A stretch of 64,000 nucleotides of DNA from assembly GCF_947581915.1 (NCBI RefSeq), contig NZ_CANPWG010000058.1, forward strand, positions 1 to 64,000, in the 5' to 3' direction. The stretch is from Candidatus Palauibacter scopulicola. Lineage in GTDB: Bacteria > Gemmatimonadota > Gemmatimonadetes > Palauibacterales > Palauibacteraceae. Under the pieces are notes generated by a model. That model worked only from the letters and a program-made list of their open reading frames with translations. It was not told the origin of the DNA and did not search any database. A program made the translations under genes and the position numbers. Below, piece by piece: positions 1 to 7,838 of the stretch. Positions within the stretch are counted from its first letter, which is position 1. Every line of letters begins with the position of its first letter.

Positions 1-559
1 GGCCGGCGCCGGTCTCGAGGACCTCGGGGGCGTTTTGCAGGGTGATGCCGCCGATTCCGAGGCAGGGGAGGCGGCTGGCCTCCCGGACGAGCCGGACCCG
101 GTCGGGGCCAATGGCTTCGTCGGCGAGGCCGGGCTTGGAGCGTGTGCCGAACACGGCGCCGACGCCCAGGTAGTCCGCCCCCGCGGCCGCGGCGCGGCGG
201 GCCTCCTCGGGATCATCGGTCGAGTAGCCGATGATGAAATCCGACGGGACGATGCGGCGGGCGGCCGAGACCGTGAGATCGTCCGGGCCGAGGTGGACGC
301 CGTCCGCGCCGGCGGCGAGGGCGACATCGAGACGATCGTTCACGATCAGGGTGGCGCCCGCGGACTTCGTGACCGCCCGGAGCCGCTCCGCGGTCGAGGT
401 GAGTGCGCCGCCGTTCGCGGTCTTGTCCCGGAGCTGGATCGCGGGCGCCCCGGCGTCCACGCATTCCGCCACGACCTCCTCCAGCGGGCGCCCGCAGGCG
501 GGCAGCGGGTGGGTGATCACCATGAGGGGCCAGCCATCCCACGCGGTCGAGCCGGGCAC
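1..559 (-). CDS. thiE: Thiamine-phosphate synthase (3' end outside window)
   Basis: ThiE joins the HMP-PP pyrimidine to the thiazole phosphate to make thiamine phosphate in the cytoplasm. Reading the minus strand from GTG at 559 gives about 186 residues with family hallmarks: AIQLRDK near the N-terminus, IVNDRLDVALAAGADGVHLG, YLGVGAVFGTRSKPG and CLGIGGIT, all parts of the TIM barrel that bind phosphate and pyrimidine. The window edge cuts the gene, so the last ~20-25 residues of a normal ~210-residue protein are missing from view, not necessarily from the gene. The GTG start has a purine-rich GAAAGGGA just upstream; an in-frame ATG at 523 is the alternative. It lies 13 bp after mltG and is probably the last gene of the ruvX-mltG-thiE transcript. 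Confidence 0.9.
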   Translation of the reverse strand, partial: MPGSTAWDGWPLMVITHPLPACGRPLEEVVAECVDAGAPAIQLRDKTANGGALTSTAERLRAVTKSAGATLIVNDRLDVALAAGADGVHLGPDDLTVSAARRIVPSDFIIGYSTDDPEEARRAAAAGADYLGVGAVFGTRSKPGLADEAIGPDRVRLVREASRLPCLGIGGITLQNAPEVLETGAG

Positions 560-572
560 GGTCCCTTTCGTC

Positions 573-1604
573 CTAGCGTTCCGCCGACTCGCGGTCGAGG
601 CGGATCCGGTTTATCGCGTTGTTGTGCTCGCGCAGGGTCCGGGTGAATTCGTGCGAGCCGTCGTTTCGCGCCACGAAGAAGATGTACTCGTGGTCGGCGG
701 GCTGGAGGGCGGCCCGCAGCGATGCCGCTCCGGGAGAAGCGATGGGCCCGGGCGGCAGTCCCGGCTGCGTATAGGTGTTGTATGGGTGATCCGCGACGGA
801 GTCGATGTCCCGATAGAGCAGGCGCGCCCGCGGCTCACCGAGGGCGTACTGTACTGTGGGATCCGCCTGCAGAAGCATGTCGCGCTGAAGGCGGTTCCAG
901 TAGACCCCCGCGACCACCGGACGCTCCTCGTCCCACCGGACCTCTTTCTCGACGATGCTCGCGAGCGTCACGACCTCTCGCTCGTCGAGACCGAGCGCGG
1001 CGGCTTTAGCTCGCTCCTCGGCTCCCCAGAAATCGGAGTATCGTCCGACGATCGCCTGCACGATGACCGGGATTCCGACCCCGTCGGCGAATCGATACGT
1101 CTCCGGGAACAGGTATCCTTCGAGCGTGGGACCCGGCACGCCCAGCTCAGCCACCCGCTCCGGAGCTGCAAGGTAGGCAAGGACGGCGGCCGTCGAATCG
1201 CCGACGTAGGCGGCCAGGCGTTCCGCCACCTGCGGGAGCCGGAGACCCTCCGGGATCGTCAGCGGCGTCGTCACGACGGCCCCGGTTCGGAGCACCTCCA
1301 GCAGGTACGGGTACGGAGCGCCGCGCGGAATCTCGTACCGGCCGGCCTTCAGCTGCCGACCCTGACCCTTCAGGCGCACGTACGCGTCGAAGATCCGCGG
1401 ATGGAAGATCAGTTCCTGCGCCCGGAGCACGTCCGCCACCTCGAGCGATGCGGCGCCATCCGGGATGAGGACCTCGACCACCGACCCATCGGGAGTGCCC
1501 CGGCCCCGGAACTCGGCGGAGAAGAACCCGTACGCCACGGGCGCCAGGGCGGCGAAAGCGGCGAGGAGCAGGCGAACGCCCGTTCCTTTCGACCGGCGTT
1601 TCAT
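573..1604 (-). CDS. mltG: Endolytic murein transglycosylase MltG (YceG)
   Basis: MltG is an inner-membrane lytic transglycosylase that cleaves nascent glycan strands and so terminates peptidoglycan chain growth. The 343-residue product has an N-terminal membrane anchor (about residues 9-30), a LysM-like region and the YceG catalytic domain. The catalytic glutamate is E219 in ASIVEKE, followed by the signature YNTYTQPGLPPGPIASPG near residue 290. Length is typical. The ATG overlaps the stop codon of ruvX by four bases (ATGA), which indicates translational coupling. The ruvX-mltG neighbourhood is common in bacteria. A class A PBP is encoded nearby, the type of synthase on whose products MltG acts. 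Confidence 0.96.
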   Translation of the reverse strand: MKRRSKGTGVRLLLAAFAALAPVAYGFFSAEFRGRGTPDGSVVEVLIPDGAASLEVADVLRAQELIFHPRIFDAYVRLKGQGRQLKAGRYEIPRGAPYPYLLEVLRTGAVVTTPLTIPEGLRLPQVAERLAAYVGDSTAAVLAYLAAPERVAELGVPGPTLEGYLFPETYRFADGVGIPVIVQAIVGRYSDFWGAEERAKAAALGLDEREVVTLASIVEKEVRWDEERPVVAGVYWNRLQRDMLLQADPTVQYALGEPRARLLYRDIDSVADHPYNTYTQPGLPPGPIASPGAASLRAALQPADHEYIFFVARNDGSHEFTRTLREHNNAINRIRLDRESAER

Positions 1605-2065
1605 GGGCCCCGGGGGACGCCTGCACCGGCGGGGGTGCTGCGCAGATAGGCGGAGAGCATCAACGCCGCGGCCATTTCGTCCGTCCGGCCCTTCGGTCGC
1701 CGCCGGCCGCGAGGCGGATTCATGCTGAGGAGCTCTCGTTCCGCCCGCGCGGTCGACAGCCGCTCATCCCACTCGATGGTTCGCACTCCCGTCGCTTCCT
1801 CCAAAGCCCGGGCGAAGGCCCGCGCCTCTTCGGCCATCTCGCCCGCGGTCCCATCCATTGAGAAGGGGATACCCACGAGGATGGCGGCGGGCTCCAATTC
1901 CGCAACGAGTTCGGCCAGCGCGCCCGGGATCGCGGTCCCGGGAGCCCGTCTCTTCGCCCTCTCCACCACACCGTGGGGCGCCGCGATCGTCCGGGTCGGA
2001 TCCGTGACGGCCACCCCGATGCGTCGTCGGCCGTAGTCGAGCGCCATCAAACGGCTGCGGGGCAT
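1601..2065 (-). CDS. ruvX: RuvX/YqgF family pre-16S rRNA nuclease or Holliday junction resolvase
   Basis: A 154-residue RNase H-fold nuclease of the YqgF family, implicated in 16S rRNA 5'-end maturation and proposed as a Holliday junction resolvase. The N-terminal ALDYGRRRIGVAV carries the first catalytic aspartate. ILVGIPFSMDGT is the glycine-rich second strand, WDERLSTARAE holds the acidic residue of the third motif and RTDEMAAALML supplies the last aspartate. All metal-binding positions appear intact. It starts two bases after the stop of the upstream V4R-like gene and overlaps mltG by four bases, so the genes are almost certainly co-transcribed. Confidence 0.94.
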   Translation of the reverse strand: MPRSRLMALDYGRRRIGVAVTDPTRTIAAPHGVVERAKRRAPGTAIPGALAELVAELEPAAILVGIPFSMDGTAGEMAEEARAFARALEEATGVRTIEWDERLSTARAERELLSMNPPRGRRRPKGRTDEMAAALMLSAYLRSTPAGAGVPRGP

Positions 2066-2067
2066 GC

Positions 2068-2565
2068 TCAGCGCTCCCGGCCCCCGGCCCGCGATTGGCT
2101 ATCGGCAAGCACCCGCTGGATCGTCTCCGCGGATCCGAACAGGAACCAGCGTGGCTCCGTCCCGCGGCCGCCCGGCACCTCGGCGACCTCGACCGCGCGG
2201 TCCGCCAGACGGCTCAGCACGCCCCGCAGAAACGCCGTCGCGAAGTGACAGCGAACGTTCCCGGCCGACGTGGCCTCCGGCGAGTCACGCCAGGCGATGG
2301 CGGCGAACGCGCCTCCCCCCGGCTTGAACGATATCGATCCGAGGCCCGCCTTCCGGAGGATCTCGTCGAGGAAAGCCCAGAACTCCGCTGCGGAAAGCAG
2401 GTCCGGAGAGTCGCCGAGCAGGGCGACCGCCTCCGCGCCGGTCCGGTCCCCCGCCTCCTTCAACGCCGCAACTCCGACTTCACCCAGGCTGGCGCAGCGG
2501 TGAAAGAGATCCGCAAGGACCGACCTCGGCAGGATCACGGCGGGGGCCTGCGTGGGGGAGTTCAT
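2068..2565 (-). CDS. Hypothetical protein, V4R-domain-like
   Basis: A 165-residue protein starting with ATG at 2565; an upstream in-frame extension reads into the divergent gene and is not supported. The C-terminal half contains CHFATAFLRGVLSRLADRAV followed by VAEV and RGTEPRWFLFGS. This pattern resembles the 4-vinyl-reductase (V4R) fold, a small-molecule-binding domain, though the usual cysteine cluster is not evident. No membrane segment or signal peptide is visible. It is the first gene of a minus-strand operon with ruvX, mltG and thiE and is transcribed away from the nucleoside phosphorylase. The V4R assignment is a tentative motif impression; function unknown. Confidence 0.75.
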   Translation of the reverse strand: MNSPTQAPAVILPRSVLADLFHRCASLGEVGVAALKEAGDRTGAEAVALLGDSPDLLSAAEFWAFLDEILRKAGLGSISFKPGGGAFAAIAWRDSPEATSAGNVRCHFATAFLRGVLSRLADRAVEVAEVPGGRGTEPRWFLFGSAETIQRVLADSQSRAGGRER

Positions 2566-2614
2566 CGCAAAAAAAGCTAGACAGGGGGCCAAGGCCGGAC
2601 AAGGTTGGCACCTC

Positions 2615-3919
2615 ATGCTCCCCACACGGATTATCGAGAAGAAACGCGACGGCGGGCGGCTCTCGTCCGACGAACTCGCGGCCTTCCTGCGCGCGTATCT
2701 CGAAGGGGACGTCACCGAGTATCAGATGTCCGCCTTCCTCATGGCCGTGTTCATTCGGGGGCTGGATCCCGCCGAACTCTCCGTGCTCCTGCGGGAGATC
2801 ATCGACTCCGGGGCGCGACTGCGGTTCGCGGACGACGGCCCGCCGGCGGTCGACAAGCACTCCACCGGCGGCGTCGGGGACAAGGTCTCGCTCATCCTGG
2901 CGCCGCTCCTGGCCGAAGCCGGCCTTCGCGTGCCCATGATGTCGGGTCGCGGCCTCGGACATACCGGAGGGACGCTGGACAAGCTCGAGGCGATTCCCGG
3001 CTTCAACGTGTCTGTGGATCTGGCACGGTTCCAGGCCATTCTCGATGAGATCGGGTGCGCGATGATCGGCCAGACGAAGGAAATCGCGCCGCTCGACGGA
3101 CGTCTCTACGCGCTCCGGGATGTGACGGGGACCGTACCCTCCCCAGCCCTGATCGCGGCCTCGATCGTTTCGAAGAAAGTGGCCGAGGGGATCGGGGCGC
3201 TCGTACTCGACGTGAAGTGTGGGCGTGGCGCCTTCATTACCGACCGTGACCAGGCACGTGGGTTGGCGCGCACCATGGTCGACCTCGCGACAGCCGAGGG
3301 GGTGCGGACGAGTGCACTCCTGACCGCGATGGATGCCCCGCTGGGCCGCACCGTCGGCAACGCGCTGGAAGTGCGCGAAGCGATCGAGACTTTGAGAGGC
3401 GGAGGACCCGCGGATCTGCGCGAAGTCACCCTGGCGCTGAGCGCCGAGTTGCTCGTCTCCGTCGGTCACGCTGCCGACGCTGAAGAGGCTGCGGCGGAAC
3501 TCGGCGCGATTCTGGATGGCGGGGCCGCGCTCGAGCGCTTCGCGCGGCTCATCGAGGTCCAGGGAGGGGACCCGGGGGTGGCCGACGACCCCGGGCGCCT
3601 CCCCGCGGCCCCGATCCGCGAACCCTTCCTGTCCCCCGGCTCCGGTTGGCTCGATGTCGACGCTCGCACGGTGGGCGTCGCCTCGGTGGAACTTGGGGCC
3701 GGCCGCCGCCGCGTCGAGGACCCGGTCGATCCGAGGGTGGGGTTCGAGTTTCACCGCAGGGCGGGCGACAGAGTCTCTGAAGGCGAACCTCTGCTCACCG
3801 TGCACGCGGCGGACGCGGCCAGCGCCGCGACGGCCGCCCGCCGCCTCGCGGACGCGATTCGGCTCTCCTCCGAACCGCCGGCGTCGCAACCGCTGATCCT
3901 GGAGCGGATCGCCGGCTAG
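2615..3919 (+). CDS. deoA: Pyrimidine-nucleoside (thymidine) phosphorylase
   Basis: A 434-residue cytoplasmic enzyme that phosphorolyses thymidine, uridine or deoxyuridine to the free base and (deoxy)ribose-1-phosphate for salvage. Hallmarks are the N-terminal helical bundle (IIEKKRDGGRLSSDE), the phosphate-binding loop VDKHSTGGVGDK, the family signature SGRGLGHTGGTLDKLEAIPG and the base-contacting region TGTVPSPALIAASIVSKKVA. DVKCGRGAF is also conserved. I chose ATG 2615 because the protein then begins MLPTRIIEKKRDG as in homologues; the ATG at 2552 would overlap the divergent gene. Whether it prefers thymidine (DeoA) or several pyrimidine nucleosides (Pdp) cannot be told from sequence alone. 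Confidence 0.94.
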   Translation: MLPTRIIEKKRDGGRLSSDELAAFLRAYLEGDVTEYQMSAFLMAVFIRGLDPAELSVLLREIIDSGARLRFADDGPPAVDKHSTGGVGDKVSLILAPLLAEAGLRVPMMSGRGLGHTGGTLDKLEAIPGFNVSVDLARFQAILDEIGCAMIGQTKEIAPLDGRLYALRDVTGTVPSPALIAASIVSKKVAEGIGALVLDVKCGRGAFITDRDQARGLARTMVDLATAEGVRTSALLTAMDAPLGRTVGNALEVREAIETLRGGGPADLREVTLALSAELLVSVGHAADAEEAAAELGAILDGGAALERFARLIEVQGGDPGVADDPGRLPAAPIREPFLSPGSGWLDVDARTVGVASVELGAGRRRVEDPVDPRVGFEFHRRAGDRVSEGEPLLTVHAADAASAATAARRLADAIRLSSEPPASQPLILERIAG

Positions 3920-3946
3920 GAGGCTGCGGCAAAGCCCGAAAGCCTG

Positions 3947-6115
3947 CTAGTGTGGCGCGGACTTCCCGCGGACGGGGACCTGCGCGCTCCACGGACCATG
4001 CGCGTCGCACATCTCGGTCGGTTCCGTCCCCTCGAGGTAGATCTCGACGTAGCGGACGTCGAGCGGACACCAGCGCGTGGACAGCAGTCCCGTGGTCTCG
4101 CTCACGGTCCGCTCGATGAGGCCCGGCGGCCGCTCCCACGCGTCGGGGTGTTCGTGCGTCTCGTAGTAGCGCGCCAACACCGCGGCTCCGACCGGCGCCG
4201 CCGTGCCTCCGCCCGTGGCGCCCGCATAGATGCGCCGGGGCCGGTCGTGCCCGATCCACGTCGTCGTCACGAGGTCCGGCGTGAATCCGACGAACCAGGT
4301 GTTGGTCGCGTCGTTCGTCGTCCCCGTTTTTCCCGCCACCGGTACGGAGAAGGGAATCGCGTAGCGGGACCTCACCGCCAGCGTCCCCGTCCCCTGGTCC
4401 ACCGCGTCCCGCAGCATGGACTGGGCGACCCAGGCGATGTCCCGCTCCAGCACCCGCTCACGCTGGACCCGGCTCTCCCAGAGCACGCGGCCGTCCCTGC
4501 TCTCCACGCGAAGGATCGACCGGGGCGAGACCCGCACGCCGAGGTTCGCGAAGGTGCTGTAGGCGGCGGCAATCTCGATCGGACGGACATCCATCGAGCC
4601 GATCGCGGCCGAGGGCACGCGCGGGACGCTCGATGCGACCCCCATGCGCTCGGCCATCTGCGCGAACGACTCCTCGCCGACGCGCTGGCCCAGCTTGACG
4701 GCCACGACGTTGATCGACCGGGCGAGCGCGCGCCGCAGCGTCATCGGGCCCTTGAAGTCGTTATCGAAGTTGCGCGGTGCGTAGGGATCGCCGCCGACGT
4801 TCTCGAGGTAGTACGGCTGGTCGTAAATGATCTCCGATGCGGGGATGCCGGCCGCGATCGCCGTCGCGTAGACGAACGGCTTGAACACGGAACCCGGCTG
4901 CCGGATGGCCTGGGTCGCGCGGTTGAACTCGGAGTCGCCGAAATCGCGCCCGCCCACCATCGCCCGCACGTCGCCGGTCGCCGCGTCCAGGGCGACGAAC
5001 ATCCCCTGCACATAGGGCATCTCGGCGCCCCCGCGGCTCACCTGGTACAGGCTGTCGGGCGGCCACGCCCGCACCTCCTCGAAGGTGACGCCGCGATAGG
5101 CCGGGTGGCGGTCCACCCACTCCAGCTGCGCGAGCAGCGCGGAATCCGCGACCGCCTGGAGCTCCGGGTCGAGCGTCGTGTAGACGCGGAACCCCTTCTC
5201 GTAGATGTCGGTGCCGTATCGGTCGTAGAGCCGCTGCCGCACCCACTCCACGAAGTAGGGCGCGTCCTGCTCGATGCGGGCTCCCCTCGCGAGTTCCAGC
5301 GGGTACGCCTTCGCCGCCTCGGCGTCCGCGATGCTCACGAGTCCCTGCACGGCCATCAGTTCAAGGACGAGATTGCGCCGTCCGATGGCCCGCTCCGGGC
5401 GGCGGATCGGGTTGTATCCCGCCGGATTCCGCGGGATGGCCGCGAGCAGCGCCGCCTCCGGCAGGTTGAGCTGCGCGGCCGTCTTCCCGAAGTAACGCTC
5501 CGCCGCGGCCTGGACTCCGAACACGCCGTCGAAGTTGATCTGGTTGAGGTAGGCTTCGATGATCTCCCACTTGCTGTACGCGCGCTCGAGGTCGATCGCG
5601 ACCCGCATCTCGCGCAGCTTCCTGCGCACGCTGATGTCCCGCCGGTTCACGGAGCCCTCGAACATGTTGCCCGCGAGTTGCTGCGTGATCGAACTGCCGC
5701 CCGCGGCTCCGTACCCCCTCAGCAGGAAATCGAAGAAGGCCCGCGTCGTCCGCAGCAGATCCACTCCCGCGTGACCCCAGAAGCGCTTGTCCTCGACCGC
5801 GATGAAGGCGTTGTACACGTGACGCGGAAGCGCCTCCATCCGGATGGGCGTCCGCCGTTCGATGGCAAGTTCCGCGAGAAGGGATCCGTCCGCCGCGAAG
5901 AGTTTCGTCGCCTCCTTGGGTTCGAAGGCGTAGATCTGGGCGATGGAGGGACACTCGTCGCACAGGTGGGTCCATCCGCGCCACGCCACGCCTCCCCCGA
6001 GTCCGCCACCGATCAGAACGGCAAGCAGCAGGGCGCGGCGCACGTTTCTCCGCTGCCCGGCCGTCCCCTTCTTCGCGCCACGCGACCGGCGCGCGGTTCG
6101 TCGTCGACCGATCAT
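3947..6115 (-). CDS. mrcA: Class A penicillin-binding protein 1A (transglycosylase/transpeptidase)
   Basis: A bifunctional peptidoglycan synthase of 722 residues anchored by one N-terminal membrane helix (about 27-45). The GT51 glycosyltransferase domain contains EDKRFWGHAGVD with catalytic E108, GGSSITQQLAGN and EAYLNQ. The penicillin-binding transpeptidase domain contains the active-site SVFK (S409), SIN (467-469) and KTGTT (from 596). All catalytic motifs are intact. ATG 6115 is preferred over a longer frame from 6169 because GGGGGGAACGGGG lies directly upstream as a ribosome-binding site and the protein then starts with a basic cytoplasmic stretch. It converges on the phosphorylase and diverges from tyrS. 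The C-terminal tail carries two cysteines (RWCPLD, EMCDAHG) that could pair in the periplasm. Confidence 0.96.
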   Translation of the reverse strand: MIGRRRTARRSRGAKKGTAGQRRNVRRALLLAVLIGGGLGGGVAWRGWTHLCDECPSIAQIYAFEPKEATKLFAADGSLLAELAIERRTPIRMEALPRHVYNAFIAVEDKRFWGHAGVDLLRTTRAFFDFLLRGYGAAGGSSITQQLAGNMFEGSVNRRDISVRRKLREMRVAIDLERAYSKWEIIEAYLNQINFDGVFGVQAAAERYFGKTAAQLNLPEAALLAAIPRNPAGYNPIRRPERAIGRRNLVLELMAVQGLVSIADAEAAKAYPLELARGARIEQDAPYFVEWVRQRLYDRYGTDIYEKGFRVYTTLDPELQAVADSALLAQLEWVDRHPAYRGVTFEEVRAWPPDSLYQVSRGGAEMPYVQGMFVALDAATGDVRAMVGGRDFGDSEFNRATQAIRQPGSVFKPFVYATAIAAGIPASEIIYDQPYYLENVGGDPYAPRNFDNDFKGPMTLRRALARSINVVAVKLGQRVGEESFAQMAERMGVASSVPRVPSAAIGSMDVRPIEIAAAYSTFANLGVRVSPRSILRVESRDGRVLWESRVQRERVLERDIAWVAQSMLRDAVDQGTGTLAVRSRYAIPFSVPVAGKTGTTNDATNTWFVGFTPDLVTTTWIGHDRPRRIYAGATGGGTAAPVGAAVLARYYETHEHPDAWERPPGLIERTVSETTGLLSTRWCPLDVRYVEIYLEGTEPTEMCDAHGPWSAQVPVRGKSAPH

Positions 6116-6272
6116 CCCCGTTCCCCCCCTGCGATCTCCCGGCCGTTCACTCGTTCCTCCGGACCTCACCCCTCGCGTCGGACCGCCGACGGCCCGATTC
6201 TATCGTCAAGCCGCGCCCGGCGGGAGCGATCCCGCGACGGGACGATACAGAATATACCGACACCAGGCGCAG

Positions 6273-7484
6273 ATGTTTCTCCCCGTAGACGAACAGATCC
6301 GCCGCATCCGCGCGGGAGCCGAGTCCATCGTCCCCGAGGACGAACTCGTGGCCAAGCTCGAGCGCTCGGCCCGGGAGGATCGGCCCCTCCTTATTAAACA
6401 GGGGTTCGACCCGACCCGGCCCGACCTCCACATCGGCCACGGCGTGTCGATCCACAAGCTGCGGACCTTCCAGGAACTCGGCCACCGCGTCGTGTTCGTG
6501 ATGGGTGACTTCACGGCCCGCGTGGGCGACCCGAGCGGAAGGGACGAGACGCGGCCGATGCTGTCCGAGGAGGAGATCGAGTCGAACCTGGCCACCTACG
6601 AAGACCAGGTTTTCCGCATCCTCGATCCGGCGGCGACCGAGATCCGGAAGAACAGCGAATGGCTCGCCGGCCTCGCGCTGGCGGACATCCTGCGGCTCAC
6701 CTCGCAGTACACCGTCGCCCGCATGCTCGAGCGCGACGACTTCGCCGCGCGCCACCGGGAGGGACGTCCCATCAGCCTCGTCGAATTCCTCTACCCGATG
6801 ATGCAGGCGTACGATTCCGTCGCGTTGCGGGCCGATGTCGAACTCGGCGGCACCGATCAGCGGTTCAACCTGCTGCTGGGGAGAACGCTTCAGGAGCGTG
6901 CGGGCCAGGAGCCGCAGGTGTGCCTCATCATGCCGCTTCTGCGCGGGACCGACGGACACCGGAAGATGTCCAAGAGCTACGGCAACTACGTCGGGATCGC
7001 GATGGAGGCGGCGGAGACGTTCGGGCGCGTCATGTCGATCCCGGACACGCTGCTCGACGAGTGGCTCGTGCTCGTGTCGAGCGCCTCCGGCGAGGAACTC
7101 GCTTCCCGTTGCGCCCAGGCGGAGACCGATCCGCTCGCCGCCAAGCGGTGGCTGGCCGGAGACCTCGTGGCCCGCTACCACGGCGCCGCGGCCGCCGGCG
7201 AGGCGCGGGAGGCGTTCGACCGCCTGCACCGGCGCCGGGAGGTGCCCGAGGATGTCCCTGCCGTCTCGCTCTCTCTCGGAGGGGAGGAGACGCTCTGGAT
7301 CGCGCACATCCTCCGCGATTCGGGGCTCGCGGCTTCCTCCTCGGAGGCGGGCCGACTCATCCGCCAGGGGGCGGTGCGCGTGGACGGGAGCGTGATCCGG
7401 GCGGGCGACCTCCGGCTGGGAGAAGGCGAGTATCTCGTGCAGCGAGGCAAGCGGGCATTCGCGCGGATCTCCCTCCGGTCCTGA
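6273..7484 (+). CDS. tyrS: Tyrosine--tRNA ligase
   Basis: A class I aminoacyl-tRNA synthetase of 403 residues that charges tRNA-Tyr. The HIGH motif is exact (residues 53-56), KMSKS is exact (231-235), and ELGGTDQRFNLLLGR is the tyrosine-binding segment. The C-terminal ~65 residues form an S4 RNA-binding domain (AGRLIRQGAVRVDG). ATG 6273 gives the usual N-terminus; the frame stays open upstream but overlaps the PBP leader. The direct HIGH and KMSKS spelling and the length fit the TyrRS subgroup often called TyrZ. It appears monocistronic: the next 350 bp hold no gene and then the SusC array begins. Confidence 0.95.
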   Translation: MFLPVDEQIRRIRAGAESIVPEDELVAKLERSAREDRPLLIKQGFDPTRPDLHIGHGVSIHKLRTFQELGHRVVFVMGDFTARVGDPSGRDETRPMLSEEEIESNLATYEDQVFRILDPAATEIRKNSEWLAGLALADILRLTSQYTVARMLERDDFAARHREGRPISLVEFLYPMMQAYDSVALRADVELGGTDQRFNLLLGRTLQERAGQEPQVCLIMPLLRGTDGHRKMSKSYGNYVGIAMEAAETFGRVMSIPDTLLDEWLVLVSSASGEELASRCAQAETDPLAAKRWLAGDLVARYHGAAAAGEAREAFDRLHRRREVPEDVPAVSLSLGGEETLWIAHILRDSGLAASSSEAGRLIRQGAVRVDGSVIRAGDLRLGEGEYLVQRGKRAFARISLRS

Positions 7485-7838
7485 GGTATCGAGTTTCGCG
7501 AGCCCGATTTGGCCGCGCGCGCGCCCGCGGGGCCGTCACCGCGAGGGTCTTGCACGGGCCGAAATCGGCGCTCATGTTGCCCGGTCCCCTTCTTTTGGGG
7601 GAGTTGCGCGTGTGCGCCGAGTGGCCGCACGCCGCGCACGGGAATCGTCGAGCTTCGGGACGTGGCCGTCGTCGTCGCAAAACGGTTCCGCCAAGCGTTG
7701 TAAAGGAGTAGCGGTACGACAGGACGTGTTTTGATCGGTCTCGACGCGGTGTTACTGACCCGGCCGCGTCGAGCGGGGGGCTCGCCCCTCGAACAGGTTC
7801 GGGTCGCAGAGGATCCCACTGCCACAGGAGGGCGATCC
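7485..7838. promoter_or_regulatory. 354-bp non-coding leader upstream of the SusC/SusD array
   Basis: No convincing gene was found between tyrS and the first susC. A CCCC-(7 nt)-GGGG hairpin near 7589-7606 could weakly terminate tyrS, but no U-tract follows. A second G/C hairpin (about 7770-7791) lies in the leader. The 25 or so bases before the susC start (CCACAGGAG...GATCC) are nearly repeated before the third susC, so the leader end was duplicated with the gene and holds the ribosome-binding site. The promoter of the array should be here, but I cannot identify it with confidence. Confidence 0.5.

Noticed and set aside
213-542. A 109-codon minus-strand frame inside thiE
   Set aside because: It is out of frame with the clearly conserved thiE sequence and has no recognisable content.
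3920-3946. A terminator between the convergent phosphorylase and PBP genes
   Set aside because: Only a short imperfect repeat is visible and no T-run; not enough to call.
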